From Lingula anatina (Eukaryota; Brachiopoda; Lingulata; Lingulida; Lingulidae), in the NCBI RefSeq assembly GCF_001039355.2, contig NW_019773958.1, positions 100,919 to 162,918 of the forward strand: a stretch of DNA of 62,000 bases, given 5' to 3'. Under the pieces are notes generated by a model. That model was not told the DNA's origin and did not search any database. It worked only from the letters and a program-made list of their open reading frames with translations. The translations under genes were made by a program, and so were the position numbers. Below are positions 1 through 12,200 of this stretch, piece after piece. The first letter of the stretch is position 1; each line of letters starts with the position of its first letter.

Positions 1-303
1 GGAATTATAATATGGTATAGCGGAACAGCTGGGGAGGAAAGGAAGAAATTAGCAAACGTTGTAAAAACTGCAAGCAGGATTATCGGACAAGATCTCCCCA
101 AGCTGGATGATATTTTTAAGGACAGGATGGAGAAAAGAATTGTCAACACCATGAAAGACGCTTTCCATCCTGCATCCTCTCTTTTTACTTTTTTACCAAG
201 CAACAGTAGACTTTTAACTTTTAAAGGCAGTAAACGCTTTTTAAACAGCTTTTATCCAAGTGCAGTGACGCATTTTAATTTGATCTCAAAGCTAAATTCT
301 TAA
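1..303 (+). pseudogene. C-terminal end of a LINE reverse-transcriptase ORF
   Basis: Frame 1 is open from the first base to a TAA at 301-303. It encodes about 100 residues that look like the tail of a non-LTR retrotransposon ORF2: a WYSGTAGEERKKLANVVKTA-type segment, then ASRIIG, a DIFKDRMEKR-like stretch and a basic FLPSN..R...F..S tail. Elements of the L2/CR1/Rex type end this way. The stop is followed directly by a TTTA/TTA-rich stretch (about 301-335), which resembles a LINE 3' microsatellite tail. The catalytic part lies upstream of the window, so activity cannot be judged. Family placement is from recognition only. Confidence 0.6.
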
Positions 304-344
304 TTTATTTATTTATTTATTATTTTATTATTTTACTCTGTATA

Positions 345-984
345 TTGCTTCAATGGAAAATGATTTCCGATTTTTATAATTGGCTAAATAAACTCTTATC
401 TTACTTTGCAAAAAACTGTACGCAGGGGACAGAGAAATCTGCCCAAGCAATAAATGAGGTAAATACTCATTTTGAAGTAGGTACATTGGCTGGCTATATT
501 GATGAATGGAAACTAATTATAAGTGACCCATTTATTCTTGACATCGTGAAATATTGTCATATTAATCTAGATTTCAATGGTGGGATTCCTGCTGTTGCAA
601 AGTCAAATTGCAAATTAAATGGGTTAGATATGTCCATTACTGACATAGAAATTAAAAAATTACAGGACATGAGAGGGATTATTTGTGTGAATAGTGAAGC
701 AGGCAAAATTTTATCACTGATACTTTTGAGACAAAAAGAAAATGGTGAATACAGATTAATTCTGAATTTAAAGAAGCTAAATCTGTTCATTCCATACCAG
801 CATTTTAAGATGGAAACATTTGAGAAAACCCTAGCTACCGTTGCTAACTGATATTGTAAAAATGAGGTCAGTCGATATCTGTTATGCTTATTATTCAATT
901 AAGCTTGCCGAAGAACAGCAAAAATATTTTAGGTTTGAGTGGCGCGATAAAATCTACCAATATACCTGTTTACCCAATGGGTAG
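345..984 (+). pseudogene. DIRS-like retrotransposon, N-terminal reverse-transcriptase part
   Basis: The reading frame 345-851 contains a W..I.SDP.ILDIVK segment and then GEYRLILNLKKLN..I.Y.HFKMETFE. This is the characteristic RT entry region of DIRS/Ngaro tyrosine-recombinase retrotransposons. A stop follows at about 849, but the homology resumes in another frame (about 866-984) with D.CYAYYSIKLAEE..KYFRFEWR and YTCLPMG, so the copy is frameshifted. It breaks off near 985, where unrelated repeat begins. The element continues at 2380. It is clearly non-functional. Confidence 0.7.
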
Positions 985-2379
985 TGAGGGCCTGCCATTG
1001 TTTACAAGTGATAGATACAATACGAGTCGCTGAGCTGTACATGAAATATTACGAGTGTATTGTCAAGCCGCAGGCAAGATAATACACGAGTTATTTTCAC
1101 CTACAGTTCAGTGAGGAGTGTTGCATCTGGCTTTAACCATGGACTCTGATTGGCTACTACACTGCCCTTGTGATATTTTACTCAAACATGTTAGGGGCCC
1201 TTGTGGTTACTTATTCCTGTGTTGGACGACAGAGGACAAGGCTGAACACGTCTTTACAGCCCCCTCTACCAAAGTCAGCCCCAGCTGTGCAGCAGCAGCA
1301 CCACCACCACCACCAGCAGCAACAGCAGTTTAGAAACTGAGAAGTTCCCAAAAAAACACTACTTCTTCTTCCCCATCAGTGGCGGATTTAGAGGGGGGGG
1401 GGTCCATGGGGGTCCTGACCCATCCCCCTTCGGTTTCTGAAAAATATATATCACACCAATATTCCCCTCTTGAAATTAGAATTTTGACTAGCTACATCAT
1501 AGTTCTCAACCATACCAAAGGGCACTGTTTGCTCTCCAAAACTCCCAAAATTTTTCAGGGCCCTTGAGTAGGTCTTGAACCCCACACTAAGGGGGCGACG
1601 GTCGGCTTCGCATCCGAGGCCTGTCATTCTGGATCCCCCCCCCCCTTCAAATAATCCTGGATCCGCNAAGTTCCCAAAAAAACACTACTTCTTCTTCCCC
1701 ATCAGTGGCGGATTTAGAGGGGGGGGGTCCATGGGGGTCCTGACCCATCCCCCTTCGGTTTCTGAAAAATATATATCACACCAATATTCCCCTCTTGAAA
1801 TTAGAATTTTGACTAGCTACATCATAGTTCTCAACCATACCAAAGGGCACTGTTTGCTCTCCAAAACTCCCAAAATTTTTCAGGGCCCTTGAGCAGGTCT
1901 TGAACCCCACACTAAGGGGGCGACGGTCGGCTTCGCATCCGAGGCCTGTCATTCTGGATCCCCCCCCCCCTTCAAATAATCCTGGATCCGCCCCTGCCCA
2001 TCATGTAATGATGATTAGGATACCTTGATATTCATTTGCTTCCACAAATTAAGTAAATTGTCAAATGTCAAAGAAGGGAGGAAATTTACTTTGGAAGTGA
2101 TTTTTAAACTTTCGTTTTCACATTCTGTATTGTGAGCAACTTGTCGTTCAATTCGAGAATGTGAAATTTCAGTTTTTGGGTAAATGCTGTTTCATGATAT
2201 TAAAAGTTTGAGAAACAACTTGTTTTCATTGTTGTCTGATCCGTGGTAGGCGCCAGGACCCAATACACAGATACTGGGCCCTTATTAGCTAGTGAGTAAC
2301 AGGAGTGCAACAGACCGTGGAACGCACTCGTACATGACATGCTTGTACGTCGAATACAGCACGGCCGTGGTTTAAAACT
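985..2379. mobile_element. Foreign repeat inserted in the DIRS-like element
   Basis: The reverse-transcriptase homology stops near 985 and resumes near 2380; the sequence between does not belong to it. It contains a hairpin at about 1050-1092, a (CAG/CAC)-rich stretch at about 1285-1325, and two near-identical 324-base segments separated by an n (1342-1666 and 1668-1991). Poly-G and poly-C runs flank a short stretch in each of the two segments. The short open frames in this interval are repeat-derived and show no recognisable domain. Confidence 0.5.
1342..1991 (+). repeat. Near-identical direct repeat split by a single n
   Basis: Bases 1342-1666 and 1668-1991 are almost the same sequence (one clear base change, GAGTAGG versus GAGCAGG), and the n at 1667 sits exactly between them. 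The left copy ends at GGATCCGC, while the right copy reads on past the same bases. This is the pattern expected when two overlapping contig ends were placed side by side and not merged. A true tandem repeat is possible but less likely. Confidence 0.75.
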
Positions 2380-3065
2380 TCTTATTAAACTAGTTTTGGC
2401 AAAACTGAGAAGTTAGGTTTAATTAGTTCAGGATACCTTTCTGACAGTTTAACAATTGCCAGTGATGATTTAGAATACCTTGAGAATTTAAAGGCAACAG
2501 TTACCCTTCTGTCCAAGTTAGGTATTATTATAAATGATGACAAATCATTATTGAACCCAAGAATCAAGTTAAAATTTTTGGGAAATGTTATTGATTTCAA
2601 CAAAATGATAGTAACAATGCCAAGTGATAGGCAGGAGTAAATAATTTCTGCATGCAAAGAGCTGTCTAATACTTCAGAGGCACCCATAATAAATAAGGCA
2701 GGTTGCTAGAGTCATTGGATTGCTAGTAGCCAGTTTTTGGATTATGGCAAGCTGTACTGTAGAAAATAAGAAAGAGCAAAAGATTAAGACTTTACGAGAT
2801 TCTAAGAGTAACTTTGATGTACCCATGATTATATCAGACAGTATGAGGTCAGATTTAAATGGATGGATTGGAAACTTGAAATCCCAGCATAGGGTTATTG
2901 CTAGACCAAATCCCTCAGAGACTTGAAATACAGACGCCTCCACCTTAGGTTTGGGTGCAAGGTATAAGTACAAAGATATTAGAGGTAGATGGACAGATGT
3001 AGAAAGTAAATTGCCAATTAATGTGTTAGAATTAATGGCCATTTTAAATGCACTTAACCCCATAG
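2380..3065 (+). pseudogene. DIRS-like retrotransposon, RT C-terminal part and RNase H
   Basis: Frames on the plus strand read DSLTIASDDLEYLENL, LLSKLGIIINDDKS and LKFLGNVIDF (the RT palm/thumb region of DIRS elements). After several stops they continue with an RNase H-like stretch, NTDAS.LGLGARY followed by LPINVLELMAILNAL. The usual YLDD catalytic motif appears degraded to YLSD. Multiple stops and frame changes show a dead copy. It continues the fragment at 345-984. Confidence 0.65.
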
Positions 3066-3889
3066 GTATCGGTTAACGCTGACTGATAAAGTTCTGCTGG
3101 GCCCAATTAATTCTGTGACCTAGCCTTGAAAAGCCAGGTCACCTCAGTAAATTGGCCATAATTTATTTGTTTGCCTTTATTACCCATACAAAGTATACAT
3201 TTTTAAAAAGCCAAGACTTCAAGCTGAAAGAAAATAGAATTACATTTAAATTCAACATGCAGTATCAAGATGGTTAAAAAGAGCTTTCTACAGTCAGCCA
3301 ACTGAACGATCTGACGTGGCTTGAGCATGGCCAGTGTGATCTCATGCCCACCTTTATTGAATTGACATGCTGTAGTGAAAACACTGCTGTGTCCACCAAA
3401 ATGAAGCACGATGCCAGATACGTTACAGAACTACAGACCTTTAATAATGCATGTTTGGACACTGTGCTTGGATTTTTTTAACTCAGAGCCAAATTTTACG
3501 TTTTGCAGCATCCGCAGGTAGTACAAAAAGCAGACATCTTTCTTATCGTAACCTACATTACGGCACCCGAGTGCAACAAAGCGTTAACCTTGCGGCATTT
3601 TGTTTCACTGACACCTGAATGTTTAGTCTTCTATCTATATACTATTACTACAGCTGTCGAAAGCTACTACGCAGGTTTCGTCACTAGAAACTGACCAATC
3701 AGAATTTTCTCATCTAAATCTCCTCTTTCCTCTCTAAAACTTAAAAAGAACAATTTTTGACGTCAATTTATAGTTTTTATACTGTAAAAAAAGCAGTGAA
3801 CGTTCTGTGTTCTTAGAGCACAGATAACACTACTGCAGTGTCACACATAAACAACATGGGCGGCACAGTTTCTGAAGACTAATGAAGGA

Positions 3890-4055
3890 GCATGTGACAG
3901 CTTATAAGGCTTCCATAGAATTCAACGGTGATCTTGAATGGAAATTAGACAGCACGATTTTTCATAAGATATGTGATTTTTAGGGAGCCCCAGATATAGA
4001 CTGCTTTGCATCTAGAATAAATGCTATGGTCCGAGTGGGAATGTTAATGCATGAT
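3890..4055 (+). pseudogene. DIRS-like retrotransposon, distal RNase H fragment
   Basis: The plus strand encodes EWKLDSTIFHKICDF, a stop, then GAPDIDCFASRINA. This corresponds to the conserved EW.L....F..I....G.PDIDLFASR.N block that follows RNase H in DIRS-type elements. It is separated from the preceding fragment by about 0.8 kb without recognisable element sequence, so the copy is again interrupted or deleted. Confidence 0.6.
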
Positions 4056-4088
4056 ACATGCTAGCCACTTCACTGTATCAGTCTCTTC

Positions 4089-4930
4089 TCAGGGGCAGAT
4101 TGAGGTCGTCTTCTGGGTCTTCCAGAAGATGGTCATATTTTCAACTTTACATGATGGGTATCTAATTTCTTCTGTTGGAAGACAGTCAGAAAAGGAGGAT
4201 GGATCAGCAAAGATAATATGGAAGACTCTTAGAAAATACCTCTGGATCCATGCTTTGTCTTCTGTGGCAGGGAACACAAAGATTTTTTTGCTAGAACCTT
4301 CAGTGCATAAGAAACTGACTTCCACTTTGCCATCTTCAGTCTCATGGGTGACCTGACCTTAGAATTGCTTTACTCCTTTCCTGGCTGCAAATTCCACAAT
4401 GACAAAATTTCCCTGGTGAAGCTGAGCTGTGCCTTGACTGACATAGTCATTGTGTGGATGTGCAGGCAGATCAAATTCCACAGTCATGTGAACAAGTTTA
4501 GCATCTGAAGGGGGTTGCTGGTACTGAGAATTGGTTGACACAAGAACATGTCCACGGGGCTAGGGCTGAAGCTGGGGGAAGTGTTGAATTTTGGAACAGA
4601 TGGACAGTTTTCCCAATGACTGCTGAGGGCGCTGTAGCTTCTACAATATCTGCTGCAGACAGGTACATTACATTGACATTGGGGCACAATTCTTTGCCAG
4701 CCAAATAAAATTGAAATTGATTTGACTGGTGGCTCCGTCTGACAAGTAATGGACTTTGCTGAATGATTGCTGATGTTGGAGGTCTTCGAGAATGGCCTTA
4801 TTACAAGCGAAGAGGAAGACAGACTGTTATGGTGCATATCATCAGATACCACAACATATGGTCGGAGCTGGAGGTCTCCTTTAGACTGTTCTAAACCATG
4901 CACATGCAGTGAACAGAGTGACCTGCTCAC
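4089..4930 (-). pseudogene. Frameshifted coding remnant of unknown, transposon-like protein
   Basis: Three overlapping minus-strand frames (about 4484-4930, 4359-4541, 4089-4325) seem to belong to one decayed coding region. The clearest part reads QGNFVIVEFAARKG, a frame break, GQVTHETEDGKVEVSFL and KIFVFPATED. This resembles a small module often found in uncharacterised transposon-associated proteins of invertebrates (G.FVLV.F..KK....Y.G.V, then FVFP...D). I do not recognise the family by name. Stops and frame changes argue against function. The 28-bp repeat at about 4940-4993 lies next to it. Confidence 0.35.
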
Positions 4931-6140
4931 AACTCGATGAGGTCTGTCTTAAATGATAAATATATGAGGTCTGTCTTAAATGATAAATATATGTGATATC
5001 ATATATTATATTTATTTTATGTCAACACCAAATCACTGATAGTCAAGCTAGCTAATAATCAGTAATGGTTAATGAATTACCCAGTAATTAAGAGTTGCAA
5101 AAGAAAAAATAGAAATGCAACACAACAGAACACTAGAAAATGATTCATTTTAAGATGAAAACCTTGTGTTTCACATCTGTCAGAAAATGTCCCCTCAGAG
5201 ATAGAAAATGTCCCATCAGAGATAATGATAAAATGTGGCAATAAATTCACTGTATCTGTTTTAATTTTCTAATTTTTAGCTATAATCATTACTAATCATT
5301 ATTTAAAAGAGGATTTTAAGTTTCATTGATACAACTTAACAGATGTGGAAAATTTGAAAACATTTCAAAGTCAAATATCTCTGATGGGATACACCACTCC
5401 TAGTGCTAAATAATTTTTTTACTCAAAATAAGTGATAGGTGGCCGTTTTCTATGTTAAACTATTACTTCTGATTAGTTTAACATATTTGGATGATAAAAA
5501 CTAGAAAAAACAACCTAATATCTGACTCAGGCCAATATGACCATGTGTCCCATCAGAGATGAAATTTTTTCTCCTTATGTTGACATAGGACAAAACACTT
5601 TGAAAAGTGCCCTGCGTGCTCAACCAGATCTCAGTTTAGCCCTCCCTCTGACAGATTACATATTCCGAATCAGCTTGAAAACTCGCTGGACATAAGGACG
5701 ATACAGGATTTTTTTTATCGGACTGAGATTTAACTTGTCAGGCATGTCTGATGGTCTAATCCCTTTAGTAAAGTCTGTAAGTGTCTGCGTCTTTTGCATA
5801 ATGACACAAAAAAATTTTTTCTGAAGCATATGCCCGTGGTCATATTGCCTCCATGCCGTGTTATTTCTGAATTAGAATTATGTGTGAGTATACTATCCAT
5901 GTTCACAGTGAATTAGAAACAGATTTTTACTTAAAACTTACTCCATTCATTTGAGAAGTAAATGTTACTAAGGTTAAGTCCATGAGTGGGGTTTCAAAAT
6001 ATATCTTATTATTGATTTTTGAATGTTTATTATAAGTATTATTTATTGCTGCATGGCAAACATGCTAACATTGGAGGGGACATCCATTTCTTCACAAGTC
6101 ACTGTTTGATACACCACCAGTTTTTTTCCCCCAATTTCAG
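4931..6140. other. Intergenic or intronic, no gene seen
   Basis: AT-rich sequence with two small tandem repeats: a 28-base unit (GAGGTCTGTCTTAAATGATA...) repeated at about 4938-4993, and a short doubled ATGTCCC.TCAGAGATA motif near 5185-5226. No exon of the cyclophilin N-terminus (the region before its GEKG segment) could be found here. Confidence 0.5.
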
Positions 6141-6248
6141 GAGAAAAAGGCAGTGCTTCAAAGAGTGGGAAATCTCTCCACTACCAAGGTTCACCTTTCC
6201 ACAGAATTGTCAAAGATTTTATGATCCAATCTGGAGATTTTGTCAATG
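6141..6248 (+). CDS. Cyclophilin exon encoding GEKG...SGDFVNG
   Basis: A pyrimidine-rich acceptor (CCCCCAATTTCAG) precedes it and GTAAGT follows. Phase 1 at both ends. It carries the catalytic arginine in [13 protein letters not shown]. The usual residue after Q-S/G in the family is G; S here is a mild change. Confidence 0.8.
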
Positions 6249-9200
6249 GTAAGTATATTTTTATGTACAAACACAATACGTGGAAAACTGTTTTATCTTT
6301 TGGCTTAAAACCAACAGAACTGATGAATATTCATGAAGCACAGGTCATGTTAACAAATCAGCATGATCAGGCCATATATCAAAAGTTATGCTGTCTATTC
6401 GCTTTTTTCAGCATATGTACAAAACTGATAACATAATAAGTGGAAAACTGCTTTTCCTTTTGGCTTGAAACTTACAGAACTGATGAATGTGCATAAAATA
6501 CAGGTCAAGTTCCAAAATAGCGTGATTGGGCCATTTTTTTCAAAAGTTTTTTTTTTCAGCATATATGCAACAATGATAACATGTTAAATGGAAAACCATT
6601 TTACTTTTCAGCTTGAAATTTACAGAACCGATGCATATTTAAAAAATGGAAGTGGAGTTTGAAAATCAGCATGATCAGGCCATTTTTTCAAAAGTTATAC
6701 TGTTATATATATGCAACACAGGAATACCAATAGGCCTATAGTCTTGAAAATTGTGCTTCAAATATTATATCAGAAATGTCAAACTATCATGAAGTGTAAT
6801 ATATTTTTCAGTCAGCAAAAGAAAAGATGATTGTTTTCTCTTACACCAAGTACTTGAGCAAAATGAAACATTTTGACAATTGTTCTAGGGAACAAGTAGT
6901 ATTTGCCATGACACAAAACTCCTTGAGTTACAGTTTAAAGATTTATAAAAGCATCCTGACGCCATGTCTAATTTATCATGACTGAACCACTACAAAATTT
7001 ATCGGAATGCGGTATAAAAATTAAAATAAGATGACCTGGAACATACATTACCTTTTATTTTTGGAACATACGTTACCATTTAGGGCTTTTTGCATAATGT
7101 AAAAGACATGGTAAAAATTAAAATTTGAATTTAAATTGAGACAAGCATTGATTTTTGTTCTATACACATTTATTTTTTAAAAAATTGAATACAACTTTGA
7201 ATTCATTCATTTTTATATTTTTTTGACACTTCAGCATGTGAAATGCACCTCTACATTGGGTTTGGGTGAAAAGTGTACTTTTGACATTTTCGTCATCTTA
7301 ACAAAATTGTTACTTGATTATATGAAAAAGATGGTAAATTTGTTATCATGTATTGTGCAGGGATGGATCTAGGCAGCACCATTAGCCCCTATTTTTAAAG
7401 AATGTCCCACAAGAACCACTTAACTGCGCCCACAATGTCCCCCTTAAATCAAGTGACATCAATTTAGCAAGTCGTGTCCAAATTATGTGTTCAAAAATTG
7501 ACCTGATTTATGCTCTCGCCAATATTGTGTTTATAGAACAGCAAACACCATCTGACTCTCGCGCTTTCAGACACCCTGAATCGTCTACCATGATTGGTTG
7601 AATTGAGCGTTTGACGTCATTCTTTGTTGTTATTGACCAATCAAAATGACAGTATCTCTCAAATCATCTAGCAGAGTGACATTGCTTGGAAAGTGCATCT
7701 CTTGACAGCATGGGGGACAGCCTAGAATCTGAGTTTGAAGAACTGCAAAAAGCAAAAAGAAAGTGAAAATTCCAACAAGAATAATTAAAAAAATATACCT
7801 GGATAGAGTTAGAAGATGGCAAGAAATTTTGCGCTGTTTGTAGGAAGGGTACTTTCAGAAATGCACTCACCAAGGGTGCGACTAATTTCAAAATGTCAAC
7901 TCTCACAAGACATGCAGAATCACCATAAACAAGCCATAATCGCGAATGCAGTGAGCAATATGAGACACGTGTTGGAAAGGCAGTTGTCAAACAAAGACAG
8001 GCCCTGGTGGCTGCATTAAAAACCATATATTTTTGGCCAAGCAGAAATGCAAGAGTCCATTGCAGCTGTAATCAAATCAGACATTGATGCGACACTTAGT
8101 GACGTGGATTTTATCAGTGTTGTGGTAGAGGAGTCTACTGACATAACTGAGCACAAAACGCTCAATTTATGCCAGGTGTGCATCAGAAGTAAACAAGGTC
8201 TCAGACTTATGCTAACTGTAAAGTACCGTTGTCAGAATGATACTTCAGCTCGGGAGCCACTGAGCCTCCGTTAAGTGGACTTTAAACAAACTGGAAGTAT
8301 GAGTATTTTAAATTGGCCAAAATTTTAAGTATTTACAGGGTGTCAGAAACTGTGGGATATCTCAGCTTAGAAGGCACCCAAAGTATCAAAATATGTATTT
8401 TCATTTTAAGAAATAGATATTACATCTGACAGTATCCGCATTTAGTTGATGTACAACTGATTTTCACTCAAATCAAGAGTTTACTTGTTTTTTTTTATGT
8501 ACAGACACAGATGTGTCTGTACATATTGCCATCGCCTGCTTCTGTCGTCGTCGTCGTCGTTGCCGTGCACTTTCAGCGTTGACACGATAAGTGGAAGACA
8601 GTTTTACTTTTTGGCTTTATATTTATAGAGCTGATGAATATTCATAAAACGCAGGTCAAGTTCGAAAAATCAGCATGATTGGGCCATTATTGTAGAAGTT
8701 ATGCTATTTTTTCACTTTTCAGCATATATGCAACACCGTTAACACATTTCAAGGAAAACCGATAGGCTTGTTGTCATGAAACTCACAGGAGTAATCAATC
8801 TTACTAAACGCATGTCAAGTTCGAAAATAGGCATGTTCGGGCCACTATTTTAGTAGTTATGTTTTTTTTCTTTTTTCAGCATATATGCAACACTGTAAAC
8901 ACAATACAAGAAAAATAGATAGGCCAATTGTCATTAAACTCACAGGAGTGGTCAATCTTACTAAAACGCAGGTTGAGTTTAAAAATCAGCATAATCAGGC
9001 CATTTTTTTAAAGAAATGCCGTTTTTTCACATTTCCTCAGATTCAATTCTTAGGCATGTTAACAGTCTCATAATTATGTACAGACACAGATGTATCTGTA
9101 CATATTGCCATCACCTGCGTCTGTCATCGCCATCGCCGATGCCGATGCTGGCGCGGTGCACTTTCCTTGTAAACATGATTAGTGGAGGGCAGTTTTACTT

Positions 9201-12200
9201 TTGGGCTTTATATTTACAGAGCTGATGAATATTCATAAAACGCAGGTCAAGTTCGAAAATCAGCATGATCGGTCCATTATTGTAGAAGTCATGCTTTTTT
9301 TCACTTTTCAGCATATTTCACATATTGGCATTTTCAAGGTGTGACTTTGAAGTTCTACATGCTTGGAGACCCATGCTAGTCACATTTTCTGAAAATCCAT
9401 GATACGTATATTTTATTATTAAAAATTGACGGTCATTATGCTGTTAACCAATACGTAATATTGCATCAGAATAGAAGAAAACAATTATGGGTGCTGCTGC
9501 CATTATGACCATTATGGGAAAACCATGTTACTTATAATTGCCAAATGTTCAAAAAAGAAATGCAGGACTAAAATGCAGCCTGGGTTGGAAAAGTAGTCTA
9601 ATTGGCTTCTTTTTCTGGAAGTTAAACATTTTCAAAGTGTGAACTTGAACTCCCATGGGCCGAAAGCCTTATGCTTGTTACACATTTTACTTACATTGGT
9701 ATTATCTGTTGAGCATAATTAAAATTTGATGTTGAATTTGCAGTTTAACATAATGTACTTTTGCATCAGAATTGACAGTAGCCTATTTTGTGCATAGTTA
9801 TTTCCTGCTTTTTGTCTGTACATTTGACGGCTTTGCTGCCTTGTCTAGTTTTATGTTTTCCTTTTTAATTTTTTTCTCAAACACTGGCATTTGTGACCTA
9901 TTTTCTGCATCTTTATTTTCTGTTTTTTGTCTATACATTTGACAGCTTTGCTGCCTTGTTTTTGTTTTCCATATGAATGTACTTACTCCAGCTCCAGCTG
10001 CTGGTAAAGTACCTGGAGGCAATATCGCCTCTCTGATTCTCTAGTTGTAAAAGTGAATTTTGACGTTTTCTGCATCTTAACAATTGTATAAATTTCTTAT
10101 ATAAAATGCTGGTAAATCTGTTATCGTGTATTGTGTCATAACGTGTCAAAAATGAAAATAAACTCACATCGGTGCAGTTTGTCAGATTCAATCCCTCACT
10201 ATGTTCAGAATCTCAGAATGGAGCAAATTAGACATTTAAATTGTTTTATTGATATTTATCCCATCTTAATAAAATTTTAGTTTATCATTTAAAAATGAAA
10301 TTAAATTGTGTATTATGTGTGATAAAAATGAAAATAATACATTTCAGTACTTGTGTACATATTGGCATTTTTAAAGTGTTACTTTGAATTTCCATGGGCC
10401 TGAAGCCCTTTGTTAGTCACATTTTGTAGATAACTATGTCCTCTGCAGTCCATAATTTAAAATTGGTGATAAGAAGCTGTTAAGTGTTATGTAACATTGC
10501 ATCAAAATTGATAAAAATATTTTGTGTACTGCCACTACAAACGCTCTAAAAGGAAAACTATGTTACTTATTATTTTGTAACTTTTATGAATGAGGGCAAA
10601 TCAACTTCAATGCATTATTTTTCTTGGTTGTTGTCTGTACATTTGACAGCTTTGCTGCCCTGTTTTACAAAGGCACTGGTAACTTCTGCCATGACACCAT
10701 GTATTTTGAATCTCGTGTCATTGTTTGCGAAAATAAATGTCAATTACCACCTGTGAGTGATTGATTTTCGCACATGTGCACAGAAAAAACATGCAAAGTG
10801 AAAAAACATTTCAATATAAATGTTTAAACTGTTGTTTCACAATCAATTTCCATTGTAATGTCTACACTATACGCTTGCCTCTGAACGGTATAACCTAAAG
10901 CGCCCCAACACATGCAAACGGATCTCATCTAAGGATGAAATTCTTATTACAAGAAAGAATTAAAAATTTATAGTTATTATTTTATTAAATATTGTGTAAT
11001 ATCACATGAAAAATGAAAAAATGGGGCTGTATCATCATTAAACACCCTGAGCTTAAAAAATTACTCGAAAAAAATTCTTCTTTATAAGATACCATTGCTG
11101 TTTCTAGTTACCCTTGACCAGATTAATTAGGCCACTTTAATTTAAAGCCTGCACTCAATGACTTATTGAATAATTGAGCTAATAAATGTGAAAGAGTCAA
11201 GACATGATTTGTTGAAATCTGGACCAGTCAAAGATTATGGAGATATATTGTGCTATACCAATAAAAAATCTCATTGGACAAAAATGTTCTAGACTTTTAT
11301 CCAATCGGTGTTTTTACCAAACTCTGGTGAAAAATCTTGAGAACGTGGATTCGATAAGCTGAATAAACTAGGTCAAATGATTCTGGTCAGAGGTAACTCG
11401 ATATATGGTTCATATATATATGGTTCACCATTTTAGCTGCTTACATGTCATTCTATCAGTTTTATCTTTTTTTCTGTACATGAGGCAGGTGTGATTCCTT
11501 GTATTGTAATTGGTATGGATCGTTTCTTTGTCAACTGATGTTTGCTCTTATGTTTTAGGCAATGGAACTGGAGGAGAGTCTATCTATGGAGGGACCTTTC
11601 CTGGTAATATGTCTTATCTTTAAAGAAGGTTTTGAAAATTTGAATTGAAAAATCATATGATTAAAGATACAAAGTCATAATTTTTGCCACAAACCCTACA
11701 AAATGTCACCGTATATAATGAAGAGAAATACCAAACGACATTTTAATGGGTCGTAAATCTTATTGGCTTTTAGCATCGGTCTATTGCCCCTGCTTTGAGT
11801 TGAATAAAGCCAAGTTGTGTCCTCAACCAATGACAATAATTGTATAAAATTGAATTATAATTGACAAAAAATGTATTTTGGATCATTATTTCCTGCCTTG
11901 TGTCCGTGCATTTGATGGTTTTGCTGCCTTGTTAGATGTTTTATTAGCTGATATAGTGAAGAGGGCTGATAAACTTGTCTCTTTCATTTATCCATTATAT
12001 ATGTTTTTCTTTAAAAAATGTTAAGAAGACCCTTTCATTGAATGCCATTAACAGGCCTGGACATAGTATTTTTCCTAAATGTTTGATGACAAGATATGCA
12101 AATAACAAACAGTTTATATACAGTGAGATGAGTTTGAACCATTCTTAAATCTCAGCTTTGTATTATCTGTAGTGTCTTGTCCAAAAGACATTCATGAGGT

